In this document: positions 34,101 to 44,942 of the stretch, one piece after another
Numbering within the stretch: position 1 is the stretch's first letter
How the letters are laid out: each line of letters begins with the position of its first letter
Assembly (NCBI GenBank): GCA_036874045.1
Contig: CM072336.1
Coordinates: 25,929,501 to 25,993,500, forward strand
Direction: 5' to 3'
Length of the DNA stretch: 64,000 bases
From: Cymodocea nodosa
Taxonomy: Eukaryota; Streptophyta; Magnoliopsida; Alismatales; Cymodoceaceae
Translations under genes and position numbers: made by a program
Notes under the pieces: model-generated
What the model saw: the letters and a program-made list of their open reading frames with translations, nothing else
What the model was told of the DNA's origin: nothing
The model's database searches: none

Positions 34101-34169
34101 CGAGGACGGCGGTGGAGGGGGTTTGGGGAGTGGCGGCCGGAGGAGAGGGGTGAGGAGGCACGACGCCAT
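19111..34169 (-). CDS. Conserved plant protein, predicted plastid: PPR-like N-terminus, CxxC zinc motifs, coiled-coil C-terminus
   Basis: Twelve exons read in phase to 561 aa: 34169-33767, 33525-33362, 27918-27841, 24923-24844, 23596-23512, 22780-22361, 20121-20014, 19893-19826, 19691-19604, 19498-19427, 19308-19255 and 19176-19111. The first ~55 residues are Ser/Pro/Thr/Arg-rich and poor in acidic residues, like a chloroplast transit peptide. Next comes a PPR/TPR-like helical stretch (DADQALDLIAEGKEGSGG, GNGDLALSVYSAMR, RVSDANRIIAYVSQAG). CPTC in exon 3 and CSKCCYQYELVSG in exon 4 form a likely Cys4 zinc site. Exon 6 holds hydrophobic stretches (GPSLVFPALVILASGDAAS), and exons 7-12 are charged, helical and coiled-coil-like. 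I recognise the protein as conserved across plants but know no established function or symbol. The last intron is GC-AG. Introns 2, 3 and 6 contain a gypsy remnant, an LTR element and a LINE fragment. Confidence 0.85.
21130..21830 (+). mobile_element. LINE fragment in intron 6 of the plastid-protein gene
   Basis: The plus strand carries a frameshifted remnant of a LINE reverse transcriptase C-terminus. It reads RSKTEYMECRFNRYT, then KLKGKFYKTII, then a VGVALIEDK-like block and QFKWFVNILRR, then a final DPTK before the 3' end at TTGTTGTTGTATA. It belongs to the same family as the other three LINE fragments in this window. It is truncated at its 5' end and broken by several frameshifts and stops. 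It lies antisense to the host gene. Confidence 0.8.
25256..27180 (+). mobile_element. Non-autonomous LTR retrotransposon remnant in intron 3 of the plastid-protein gene
   Basis: A left LTR-like segment (about 25256-25403) begins TATTAGAATAAATGGATC and contains GGTCAAGCAATGGTTCTATATA. A right copy at about 27060-27180 begins the same way and contains GGTCAAGCAATAGTACTCATATA, but lacks about 50 bp. A primer-binding-like TGGTATAAAAG follows the left copy at 25404, and a purine tract AAGGGGAAAT precedes the right copy at 27051-27060. The 1.65-kb interior has only broken open frames and no gag, reverse transcriptase or integrase that I recognise, so the element is non-autonomous. It is inserted antisense to the host gene. 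Confidence 0.65.
26502..26623. repeat. 61-bp tandem duplication inside the LTR element
   Basis: Two adjacent 61-bp copies, 26502-26562 and 26563-26623, differ at three positions. Each contains CATACCCTGAGGTGATTCCT, followed by TGCAGCTCCAACTAAAAG. From about 26690 to 26905, looser repeats of the word TCAACATG(A/G)TTG follow, so this part of the element has expanded by local duplication. Confidence 0.85.
28090..32656 (-). mobile_element. Ty3/gypsy (chromovirus-like) retrotransposon remnant in intron 2 of the plastid-protein gene
   Basis: On the minus strand the parts run gag (about 32575-31700, with MDAPIDLETNQLFLQEE near its start), protease (DLGGTHSLVDK near 31750, a changed DSGATHSF-type site), reverse transcriptase (about 31160-30310), RNase H (30387-29830, with FIVECDASGTRVGAVLSQ) and integrase (about 29700-29090, with DFIKSLPPSHRYIVILVVVD). 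A C-terminal HVSQLEKCVGG stretch of the chromodomain-type tail follows near 28690. A purine tract (AAGGGGGGAGG) near 28427 precedes a probable 3' LTR at about 28421-28090. A primer-site-like TGGTATCA lies near 32655, but no 5' LTR is seen to its right. Many stops and frameshifts are present, so the element is dead. It occupies most of a 5.4-kb intron. Confidence 0.85.
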
Positions 34170-37100
34170 GAGTAGATCCGAAGCAGACGAGGTGTTTATT
34201 TGGAGATATTATCCTATCCGTTCCCAGTTATCTGGAATATTCAACTTACAAAATCGAACATATTTTATTATTAAATATTTATAAAAAAAATGTTAAATTT
34301 TTTTATCAAATAAATATCGATCTTTAATCTAAAAATTTTAAAATTCAATAATTTTTATATTAAATTTAAATTATTTATTTTTAAATAATAATAATCATCA
34401 TAACTCTAATTAGTATTAAACTTTGATAAATGGTTGACTATAACATAAAAAATTGACTCTACACTTATATTTATTTATTTTTTTTAAATATTAATAAAAA
34501 AAATTTTAATCTAACAAAAAATTTTGTGACATTATTATTATTAAAATATTACTAATTTTCTTTTATTGGGAAAATTTACTATTTTAATATTGTATATTAA
34601 AATAATGTAATATTAAAATATTCTATATATATATATATATATTATTTTTCATATATGATTTATAATATATATTTTAATTCAAAAAAAAAGGAAAAATATA
34701 TGTTTATTTTTAGTTTTACTTTTAGATCATGTGTTAGATTTGATGTTGAATTTGAAATGTTGTGAGAATCAATGAGATTTTTGCTTTTGTTTTTTTACTT
34801 AAAATACTGGAAGGCAAAAGGGTGGATTGGATTTACATGGTTTGGGTTATTTATGTAACTTCCAAATCAAAATTTTGCGTGAAATGAAAATTTTCATTCA
34901 TAACTAAAATTAATAAACTATACCACTTGTTAATATATATATATTCCCTTATAAGAAGATAATTACATCAAATCATCAACAGCCAATTGTCATACCTTGG
35001 GTTGTAAGTCAACCACCGGTACATAAATTATTGTATTGTCATACCATTAATGTGTTACTTTTGTATTGCCTGATGTTAAACTTTGATATCAACTGATATT
35101 TACTCTCATATCATCTTGCATCCATTTTCTATCATCTTATTTTCATTTTCATTCATTTAGTGCTTGAATGATTTAAGCAAAGATTTTGCATCCTTTGTGC
35201 ATTTCCTATTATCAACACAGATTTGCCTTTTCTCTTTTTATAATAAGAAGCTTGAGTGCTCCATCCTTTGGGAATTTATTTACAAAAAATTCATATCATA
35301 AAAAGAAGAAAGACTGGACAAATAATTTTACTTTTTGACTTGACCTCTCCAATTCTGAACACCTTCTCGTCATAATTCAGAAGGTTTTGTACGAAATTAC
35401 AACTCTGCTGGACCCAGAGAACTGCTTGGCATCTGATTACTTTAGTGCTTAACCTACCTTCAATGTATATATTCATGAACATGATTACCAAGATATGTTT
35501 AGGTGTCTGCCACTTTCAGCAGGATATAGGAAGGAGGTCATTGACTTTGTTTTCTGGCAGACTTTTGGAGATGGTAGTGGTGCAACCATTGTCACTCAGA
35601 ATGTTCTCCATCCTTCTTCCTCTGTGCTTGCCATCAGCAAGTTCAAGAGGAAGGAAAGAAGGCAAAAGCTTTTGAGATGCAGGGACAGGAGGGGAAGGAG
35701 GAATTTTAGTAGAAAAATCAAGGTAAGTGGCAGATGCCATTTTTCCTGATTTCATGCCTGAAGGAATTCAGCATTCTTCTTCACAAGCTTGCTTCTGAAA
35801 TTCTTTCAGCCTTACTTTTTAATGGAGATTGTCAAAAAATATTCTGTGTTACTCTGGTTCACTGCAGTACGTATGCCTGAAGGAAGGCATTGACTGAAAA
35901 CCAACAGAGGGTGAGAGGAAGGCTTGTGAAGATTGAGGACCCTGAGATTTCCAAGCCAGTCAAGTGAACATGATATGTGATTTATATGCTAGAGTGACAT
36001 AGCATAGTTGATCTTCTATTTCATTGAAAAACAAGTTCTTAGATTTAAACAAAAAGCAAAGATTTCAATTAGCACCCTTTGGTAATTGCTTCTTCCAAAA
36101 TTCTTCGCATTCTCTTGCCTACTAGAGTTTTTTGTTTTTTTTCCACTACCGGTGCATATTATCCCTCAAAATTTATTCATAACAAAAATGCATTTTTTAG
36201 ATAGTACTGTTAGAACTATTTCTGATTTGTGTGTCACTATAAATTATAATTATGTAATGTGGATGGGATGAGCCTAATAGCATCTTAAATTTGATGTAAT
36301 TAGGCTTACTTCCTCTTTGTGTTGGACTAAATTGAAAATAACAAATATAGTCTATCTCATCTCCACCTTGAGAAGAAGAAGAATCTCCAAAAAGACTAGT
36401 CTCCATCTTAAACATCAAAAGATTGAATGCTAATGAAGCCTTGGCATCTTATAACTAATACATGCTATTAGCGGTTTGATTATAACTATGTTATATCTTA
36501 TATATGTGTTTAGTAGGTATATGGATATCCATCTATTTGCATGTCTAATCATTCACTATATATATAATCTTGATTAGTGCAAAAAACTAATCATCATTTT
36601 TCTCTTTGCCTTCTAACATGGTATCGATACAATTTTTCTCTTGGAGATATTTTGAAAAAAATGACAATTTCCAAGCGAACACTAAGGTTAGTTAATAACT
36701 TGATAACATCACATAAAATGGATTTTCTTAGTGAATTGCAAAGTGCAAAGTTCAATATCCTTGAGATCACTCCAATTCCTTGCAAGTTTTGCCAGTTTGA
36801 AATTTTCATTATAATTCGACATCATTACTAAGACTCTTGCATAGTTAATGAATCACATTTGGATACACTGTTCATCCAAAAGATATCCTCTTCATTATTA
36901 AAGTATTATTAGAGAATTTAAATAGAATATGTGAAGGTTCCAAAACGACAGGAGCTTCAAAAGAAAATAAAGAACGTTCAAGATTACAATGATATATTAC
37001 TACCTATCATCAGGAGAGATAATCCTTGTTTTAAAACAAAAGCACTTGAGATATCTGAAGCTCTAAATCAACTGAAACTGAAAATGCATCTGAAAATTTC

Positions 37101-37332
37101 GCAGGAAGACAATAGAACAGTTATAAAATGGCTTTTATTGCCCAAAAGTGGATCACAATTATCTGAGCAATTGACAGACAATAAGGCGGCAGAGGCTCAT
37201 TAAGCCTAAATATACCAATTTATTGACAGTGATCTTACTTGGCTAAGACATTCCTTTTTGCCTATGATGAAAAAATTGACAAGTGAATTTGGAGGAAAAA
37301 ATTATTGACGCTGGAGAACAGGATTACTACGA
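34170..37332. other. Intergenic: promoter of the plastid-protein gene and NDPK3 3' flank
   Basis: The first kilobase is extremely AT-rich, including a (TA)n run near 34625-34640. On the plus strand, 35440-35950 and 36577-37203 contain short protein-like open stretches that I cannot assign to a family. They have stops between them and no convincing splice structure, and they may be decayed gene or transposon fragments. No gene is called. Confidence 0.5.
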
Positions 37333-40300
37333 TCAGTTGGAACCATAGACCCACTTCTCAGTGTTGCTAGTGTAGGAAACAAGCTCATGGGGTTCAAACC
37401 AGAGAGAGATCTCGTCCTTTGCTGTGTCAGGTCCATCGCTTCCATGAATTATGTTTCTGCAATCAGAGGGGTAAACTAGAGTATTTAGAATGAAAGCAAT
37501 ATGAGCATACATGTGGAGCCTGTGAATGGACTATGGAAAATTTATTATTATGATGGACGGGTTTTTTATGAGTCATCAATAACATGCTGATTCCATGACA
37601 CTAGCACAAGCTAAAGCTCCAATTGGCGCACACTTTACAGATGAAGGAATGGGAAAATCAATTAAGTTGTTAAAGAAAACTGATAATAAGCAGGATAATG
37701 AAACTTTCGCAAGTACAAGTGAAAAAATCATAAATTTTATTGATAGCAAGAAATGGTAAATGAATGAGCATCATATAAAGGAAAGTATTTGAATAAGGGA
37801 GTACCTTCCAACGACAACAGCAAGATCACCTCTAATAGTTCCTGGCTCAGACTTCTGTGGGTCTGTGGCTCCAATAAGCTTCCTACCATACTTTATGACT
37901 CCTTCACCTTCCCAAACCTGAATATCAACTAAATGCTTATGTAATGGATGCATTTGTTTTTCTTCTAGTTAACTCACAAATATATTTTTTTTTTACCATG
38001 GCAAGAACAGGGCCTGAACTAAGAAAATCACAGAGTCCACTGAAGAAAGGGCGTTCGCTAAGGTCATGGTAATGCTTCTTAGCAAAGTCCTTGGAAGGAA
38101 CAACAAGTTTGATTGCCACTAGCTTATATCCCTTTCGCTCAAAACGGGATACAATCTCTGCAATCTGGAATAAAGGTTAGTGTTTGTAAGATGAAATTTT
38201 GTTCTTAAAAATATTCTTGTGCGAACTTAAAAAAGGAAAACATGCTTTGTTCTGAGGATGGAGCTACTTGGGCAAGTTGCTAAGTTGGATGGCATATAAA
38301 ATGACCAATGCTCCTAAAGCCTTTATGCCTTATATGAATATGAACTCCAGAAATAAAATTATTGACTTCCCAAAGAAACATTGACAACTAGGTCTAGAAA
38401 TAAAAAAAATAGAAAGAAGGAAAGTATTGAAATTGTAACCAAAAGAATTTTTCATCTTTGCAAAAGGTTTGGTGTAGATGAACTAATAAATGATAACCAT
38501 GATATAGTGAAGCAAATATTTTGATGTGACTAATGATCCATAAACAAAATGATGGCATTACCAGTCCCCTTTGCACACCATCAGGCTTGATTGCAATGAA
38601 AGTTCGTTCCATCTGATGACATTTAAAAAAGGATTAAGAAACAGGGATCAACAGCATGCATTTCATCAAATTATAAGAAATGACAAACATAACAGATACC
38701 TCTGCAGCATGTACCTCTTGTTCTTTCAATGCATAAGCTACCACAGACACAATCAGAATCAATTAATGCTTGACTCATGAAGGGAGAAAATAACAATGCA
38801 AAACAAGAGAAAAATGACGGCACATAATGGACATGATGCTATCTGTTGGATATAGGTGAGAAGAAAATCCATAAGTTTCATAAACTTCGAACTAATCAAT
38901 TACATGAATCATTACAATGATGATGGAGGCTTTGAAATCCTTTCAACAGTCAAAATTAGGCAATCCAGTACACACGTAGTTTTGCAATCATAAAGCATAA
39001 AATCTACAAAAAGAAAAACTAACTAAAGAAGTAAAGCTACACCAACTAATATTTCAGGTCCCATGGATATAATTAAGTGATAAGTTTCTGCAACAAATGT
39101 TGAAAGAAATACTTTCTTGAAACGAATTTATAGCTGAATTCTTAAATAACCCTTAAACTAAACTATTTCAAGTACAAAGAAATAGTACAATATATGTATA
39201 TATGTTTTTATTTTTAAATTTTCCTTAAAAAACACAAATTTCAACATCAATAACTCATTTAAACAATCAAAAGATCGTCCACGGTAATTTTGATTGATAT
39301 GGGTAAGAATCATTAAACACAAAAACCAAACAATATGAAAGGTGGCAACAATAGGAGACAACAAGAAGTTTGGAGACAGAACCGAAAGTGGATCATGATT
39401 TCTAGTGCAACCTGCAACTGGAATAGCAAGAAGACCAGAAATCCAACTCCGAGAATTATTCTTTGAGAATGCTTGATCATAGAAGGAAGAAAAGTAGCGA
39501 GCCCGTCTGCAGGTTGTGGTTGCAGCAGCTGAAGCAACTGTGCGGCCATCTACAGTAACAGGAGGCACAAGTAATTGATGATAAATATGTTCAGAAATTT
39601 GCAATCCTTGTAGATGAGAACAAACTACAAATAAAAAATATAAAGAATCATAGGCTCATTTCATAAAAATACACAGCAGGAAATAGGAAATTTCTTGAAT
39701 TTAGAACCTGATGCAAACACGACCATGTCAAATCAAAAGGAAATTTTCCACTACAGGGTGGAAGGTAGGGTAACAGTTATTGAACGAATAAGAAGAAAAA
39801 ACCTAGTTCATGTAAAGTAATCTGCATGCGTACAAAATTTTTGGACTATTATAAAAACCTTCAACGACAAGACAATACAGTTAACAAAAGAATACAATGA
39901 ATCAATTCTCAATAGCTGGGTTAAATGGTACTGTATTAACTAATTCTTTTTGTTTAGGCACCTTACATGCAGGTGCCGGTTTGGAGAATCTACAAGCTAT
40001 CTGATACACAGCGACAAAACCCTCTTCCCCCTAACCAACCAACCTCCTGTCACTGAGGGAACCAACAATTATAAAAACACCGCTACTTGCACTTTATACG
40101 TGTTACCCAGGAATAAAAAAACACCAACAAAACTAGAAGCCGGATGAGCTGGTAAGTGACAACTTAAAAATTGTCACCCAAAGCAACATATCTTCCGATG
40201 TTATCAAAAGTTAATTCAACTAAAAAGCTAAACATCCATGGGGTCATGGAGGTCTTATAAAAAAGTGCGTGAACATGCACTATTTTCCACAAAGGGAACT

Positions 40301-40737
40301 CTCCCACGATGAATCTATCAGCTAAAGCTAAAACAAGGCCAATTCCCGTCCCATCTCGCACCAACACAAGGAAAAAGAAGAGACGCTTCACCATCCACGC
40401 ACATCACATCCTAGATCGAAACCAGACACCAACGACCCACCAATGCAACAGAAACTCACGTTGCATTCCCACGAACGGCAAAAGTGGCGATCTTTTCCCA
40501 TTCACACATGTCTAGACACAAATCTAAACAAAACCCACGAATCAAAAACAATAGACCTCCTTCCCCCCCCAACCCCCCACAAAAAGAAAGATGCCCTGCA
40601 GGTCACCCAGCCGGGTGTCGAACCGAACAGAACCGTACTCCACAAAACTCACCGCCGTGGATGACTCCACGCCTCCTGGAAGCGGAAGCGACGGTCCTGG
40701 CGGCCCGGGAGGCTGATCGGTAGACGAAGAAGCTCAT
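37333..40737 (-). CDS. NDPK3: Nucleoside diphosphate kinase III, mitochondrial/chloroplastic
   Basis: This enzyme transfers the gamma-phosphate between nucleoside triphosphates and diphosphates through a phosphohistidine. Seven exons read in phase: 40737-40653, 39549-39412, 38737-38700, 38612-38562, 38164-37997, 37917-37805 and 37456-37333. They give 238 aa, the usual length of the type III precursor. Residues 1 to about 85 form an organellar presequence ([20 protein letters not shown], later [14 protein letters not shown]). The kinase core starts at [17 protein letters not shown] and contains [26 protein letters not shown] and the active-site motif NIIHGSD. It ends [11 protein letters not shown]. 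The ATG at 40737 is chosen because it matches the family start; an in-frame ATG at 40812 would add 25 residues. All catalytic residues I can check are present. Confidence 0.95.
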
Positions 40738-42788
40738 TCCGCCACCTCCGTCGCACGGCCTAATCTCGCAGCTCTGGTTCAGCACGCACAGTGCGATTGC
40801 TCTGGGTAGCAATTCAGCGGAGGAGAACGGAGACGGGATTTTTTTTTCTTACTCCTGCGCTGGTATGTAATGTACCGAAACCACCCTTAGAAGAAATGGG
40901 TGAGAAAATAAAAATAAAGGAGAAGTGTCGTAATGCAGGGGATTTTAGTCATTTCAGTTCCGTCGATTTTACTTTTCTTCACGTGGAAAAATGCCGCGCG
41001 GTCCAAGATAAAAAGTGTAGCTTTGCCGAAGATCTTGACCGCCATACGTGGAAATTTTTAAAAAATTTCATTTTTCTATTTTTATAATTATTGTATCGTG
41101 CAAAAAAAGTTATAATAATTGGTATTGTTAGATTTTAAATTTAAAAATAATAATACTTATAAATTTAAGAATTTAAATATTTTTGATGATGATATAATAC
41201 TTATTAATGACCACTATATCGTTAACTTTTTTTTTACAAAATTAAGAGATTATTACCGGTTGAGAAAAAAAAAAAAAGGTAAAATCTTATCACCATCAAA
41301 TACATGTTTTTATTAGAAAATTAAGGATATGTTGTTAGAAGTCACCGATACATCTCCGTATATATTCTAGACAAGATTAATGACAAATATGAACACTATT
41401 TCTTTCATAGCAAGGCTTCTTTTTTTTCATTTTTCTTTTACATCTTCATTTGTTAAATGGAAGAGAAAACGACAGAAAAAGAAAATGACATGAATTTTTT
41501 CAAGAATTTTTTTTTTTAATCTTTGTATATCTAACGAAAAATGATGAAAATTAAAATTCAAGTATTTGTGTATTTAACGAAAAATGATAGAAATTAGTAT
41601 TTGTACATTTGTGCCTATAATAAAAAATGATAAAACTTTAATTTGACAAAAATTAAATTTATGAAGTAATTAATTTTACAAACTAAAAATAAATTATTAA
41701 CTAATTTTGCTAGGTGATATACTAATTAAGTATATGATAGAAATTTTAAAAATACATATTAACATAACAAAAATATTAATTATAATATTCATCCTTTTTA
41801 TTCATTTCTTTGTTTTTTTTACAACAGAGGATTTTTTTAAAAGTCGTTATTTTATTTTTATGTCTTTTTTCCTTTTGTCTCATCATTGTTTTATTTTATT
41901 TTATTTTATTTTTTCCTTCTTTTATATATCTGTTTCTTTTTTTTTTCATTTCTCTTTACATTTTCTTTTCCTTTTCTTTTTTCTTTTTCTTTTCTTATTT
42001 TCTATTTTCCTTTCATTTTTATAGAAAACAATTGATGATAAACCTCGACAGCAACGACAATGACAATAGAGACCGCCAATCGAACTCACTGAGTTTGAAC
42101 GATTAAAGTAGCGATAGGAAGGGATAATAATAGCAAACCTTGACGATATTTTTCCAAGGTGATTGATAATGACAACGAGATTTTTCGAAGAAAGTCGAGA
42201 TTTCTTTCAGAAGTAGCAATGGGAATTTTTTTCTAAGGGTCACCACATGTTGGAAATTTTTTTAAGAGCAGATCTTTATGCGTCAGAAATTGTTGGGAAA
42301 ATTTTTCATTCTTCGACTTTTTGCACAAATGCCTGAAAAATCTAAAAATATTTTTTCGAATTTTCCGTTACCGACATTTGCTAGGGGCACACACATATGG
42401 CAATTCATATAACAAAAATAATAATTTTCTGTTTTTTTATTTAAACGGCCAATTTATATAAGAACAAATCAATCATGTGTGACAAAATCAAACCAATGAA
42501 GTGGCACACTCCATTAATACGATATATTCAATTGAACCTTTGATTTTTATTTTTTTTAACCATTTCAAATAAATTCAAGCATAAACTTATAGTTAATTCT
42601 AATTTTATGAAATTGATAACTCAAGCATTTCTGGCTGTACAGAGAATGTGCGTAGACTGCCATCGACAATATGTTTTTGTTCTTTTTATGATAAAACCAA
42701 GCATAAAAAAAGTTTTACATTTGGTAAAAGAAGGTATTAGACAAAAATTCAAAATGACCTTAAATCCTAGGCGAGATCGTTTACTCCT
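40738..42788. other. Intergenic: NDPK3 promoter and TAF11 3' flank
   Basis: About 200 GC-richer bases flank the NDPK3 start, then the DNA turns AT-rich. From about 41800 to 42020 the plus strand is a T/C-rich low-complexity tract with (TTTTA)n and CTTTT runs. It stays open for about 100 codons only because of its composition. No gene was seen. Confidence 0.6.
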
Positions 42789-44942
42789 CTAGTGAAATAG
42801 TCGTGCAATTGATCGTTTCGGAACCTTTCCTTCCAACTTCAGCCGCCTATAAGCCTCCCGGATATGGCATGGCCTAATAGGCCCACCCTCTTTTCTCTCT
42901 GACATCACAAGCCTGGCTGCATAGAATATGACTTTTCAGACATTGAAATGATGGAAAGATGACCAAACACGGTCCTGTATTAAATATCTGAATGTGTTAA
43001 AAAAAAATTAAATACAACACGATATGAGATATCTACACCAGAGAATTCTCTACACGACTTGGTTTCAACACAAGATGATCATAGATGGATTTACCTTAAT
43101 CGTGTTTCATGTACTAATCATGCCATGTATAATTGTGTTGGTAATAATCATGTTGTAATCATTTTTATCTTTGGAAAAACGTTTAGTACATGATTAGTAT
43201 ATGACTAATATACTATTTTTTTTATATCATATACTAATATATAATAGCTACGGTGTTAAACACTGGAAGTTAAATAAAATATTAAACTATCTCTATTGTA
43301 TATTGTTTTAATCATATAGATTATTAAATTTATTAATCCAATACATAAAAAATAAAACTTTAATAAATCAAGATTCAAAACAACGTAAACCCTAAGATCC
43401 CCCTCATAATCCAATTCTACATTTCCATGCGACCCTCACCCTCACCCTCACCCTCACCCTGCAGTAGTGTAATTTGCATACTTAACAAGTAATGTATAAT
43501 TGTGTGCTCGTGTTTTCGCGTTACATTTCAATACATTTAAAAGAATCATGTATTAAACATGCCATTTTGTGCATAAATGAATAGTACTGTGTCATATATG
43601 GATTGAGAAATGAGACAAGATTATTAATTGTCACATTCGAGTAAGCCATATATGTCTTATGTATACATTTTTACAAAATACAAATAGTGCATGACACGAC
43701 ACGATGCCCATGTCTAGAGATACCAATGTTCTAAACAATAAGCACATCAACAGCTTATGGCATTTTATCAATTTTTTAAAGTCATAAGATTAATAAAATA
43801 CCACAATCTACCACAAAAACCTAAGTGTTGTTTACCTGTTTCAACAATATCACCAACAAACATTTTCGCCATTCCAGACACGACAATAGGTGTATGACTA
43901 GAAATTTTTTGAGTACCTGCTATGCTCGCCAAAAGCTGTAGGAAAAAAATTATAAGCATCAGATATAACTTGATTCTCGGGAAAAGTTATTTAAATGACT
44001 GTAGAAATCGGGATCCAGGTAATGAACTAGCAAGTTTCTAGTATTCATACACTGAAGTTTAAAAACAGACCATGTCAACAACCACGGCGAACTATAAACA
44101 TATTTCAAACTGTAGATAGTGTAATTGATTATCCTAATCTTATAAGACCTATGAGGGAATAAAGTTTTGATTCCAAATTCAGGCCAGAATATTACCAATA
44201 TAAGAAAAACGCAATCATTCTCAAAGTGAAAATGTTTCAGGTTTTCAGCAATAAATACTTGCGAAACATCGCGTGTAGGGAAAAAGAATCCTTTATATTA
44301 CTACTCAAAATTCACTGAAAACAAGAGATAAAACAATGAAGTATGATATTATGAAATTTTTTACCCGCCTCATGTTACTCTTCTGAAACCCAGATCTTCG
44401 GAAAGACTCGTACCTACTCATCTGCTCCTCGGTAAACCGGTTCAGTATCGCCCTGACAACAGAAAAATCCATTACGACATTCAGCCCTAATTGTCAAAAT
44501 CCGCTAACACGTTCCCTTGATCAGCACATCTAACATCGAATTGCTGATCACCTATCACCAACCATAACCACTAAAAATCGCAACATAATTTCAAAACCCT
44601 AATGCCAGGAGCAAAGATTCCAAGGGAGGAGGGGACGGCGATGGAGTTCACTCACTGCATCTTGACAATCTTGTCGGGATCGCCAGAGGGAAACCTCCTG
44701 ATGTCTACGTCGACGTTATCATCTTCCTCGTAATCCTCCTCGTCCTCCTTCCCCTTCGTCCCGGTGTTGCCGGCACCGGTGGTGGAAGCCGGAGTCGGGG
44801 CGATGGAGGAGGAGGGTTGGGAGGAGAGGTCGGGTTCTTCGTCCTCCACGTCGGCGGCCTGGGTCTCCCCCTCTTCCGCCAGACCTGGCGACTCCGGCGG
44901 GCTCTCCTGGTCCTCCAGCGCCGCCTCGAAGGGGTCCTTCAT
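42789..44942 (-). CDS. TAF11: Transcription initiation factor TFIID subunit 11
   Basis: TAF11 is a histone-fold subunit of TFIID that pairs with TAF13 in the Pol II preinitiation complex. Four exons read in phase: 44942-44656, 44452-44365, 43935-43836 and 42916-42789, giving 200 aa, close to plant orthologues. The first ~95 residues are acidic and disordered (EDEEDYEEDDNVDVDIRRF). The TAF11 histone fold follows: AILNRFTEEQMSRYESFRRS, then HTPIVVSGMAKMFVGDIVET, then GGPIRPCHIREAYRRLKLEG near the C-terminus. The start is MKDPFEAALED; an in-frame ATG six codons upstream (MRVVVT) is less likely. Intron 3 is 919 bp and carries the G-quadruplex repeat described separately. The gene looks intact. 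Confidence 0.95.
43433..43460. repeat. (CCCTCA)n short tandem repeat; G-quadruplex motif on the minus (sense) strand
   Basis: Four perfect CCCTCA units plus a final CCCT give five C3 runs spaced by three bases within TAF11 intron 3. On the minus strand, which is the strand of the TAF11 pre-mRNA, this reads as five GGG runs with TGA loops. That satisfies the usual four-run G-quadruplex rule. A telomere-like AAACCCTA lies 40 bases to the left, at 43387. Confidence 0.9.

Noticed and set aside
41707..42106. Phe/Leu/Ser-rich open frames on the plus strand
   Set aside because: They come from a T/C-rich low-complexity tract. The residue composition follows directly from the repeats.
43387..43460. 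Interstitial telomeric repeat
   Set aside because: The unit is CCCTCA, not CCCTAAA, and only one telomere-like word is present. It is a plain short tandem repeat.
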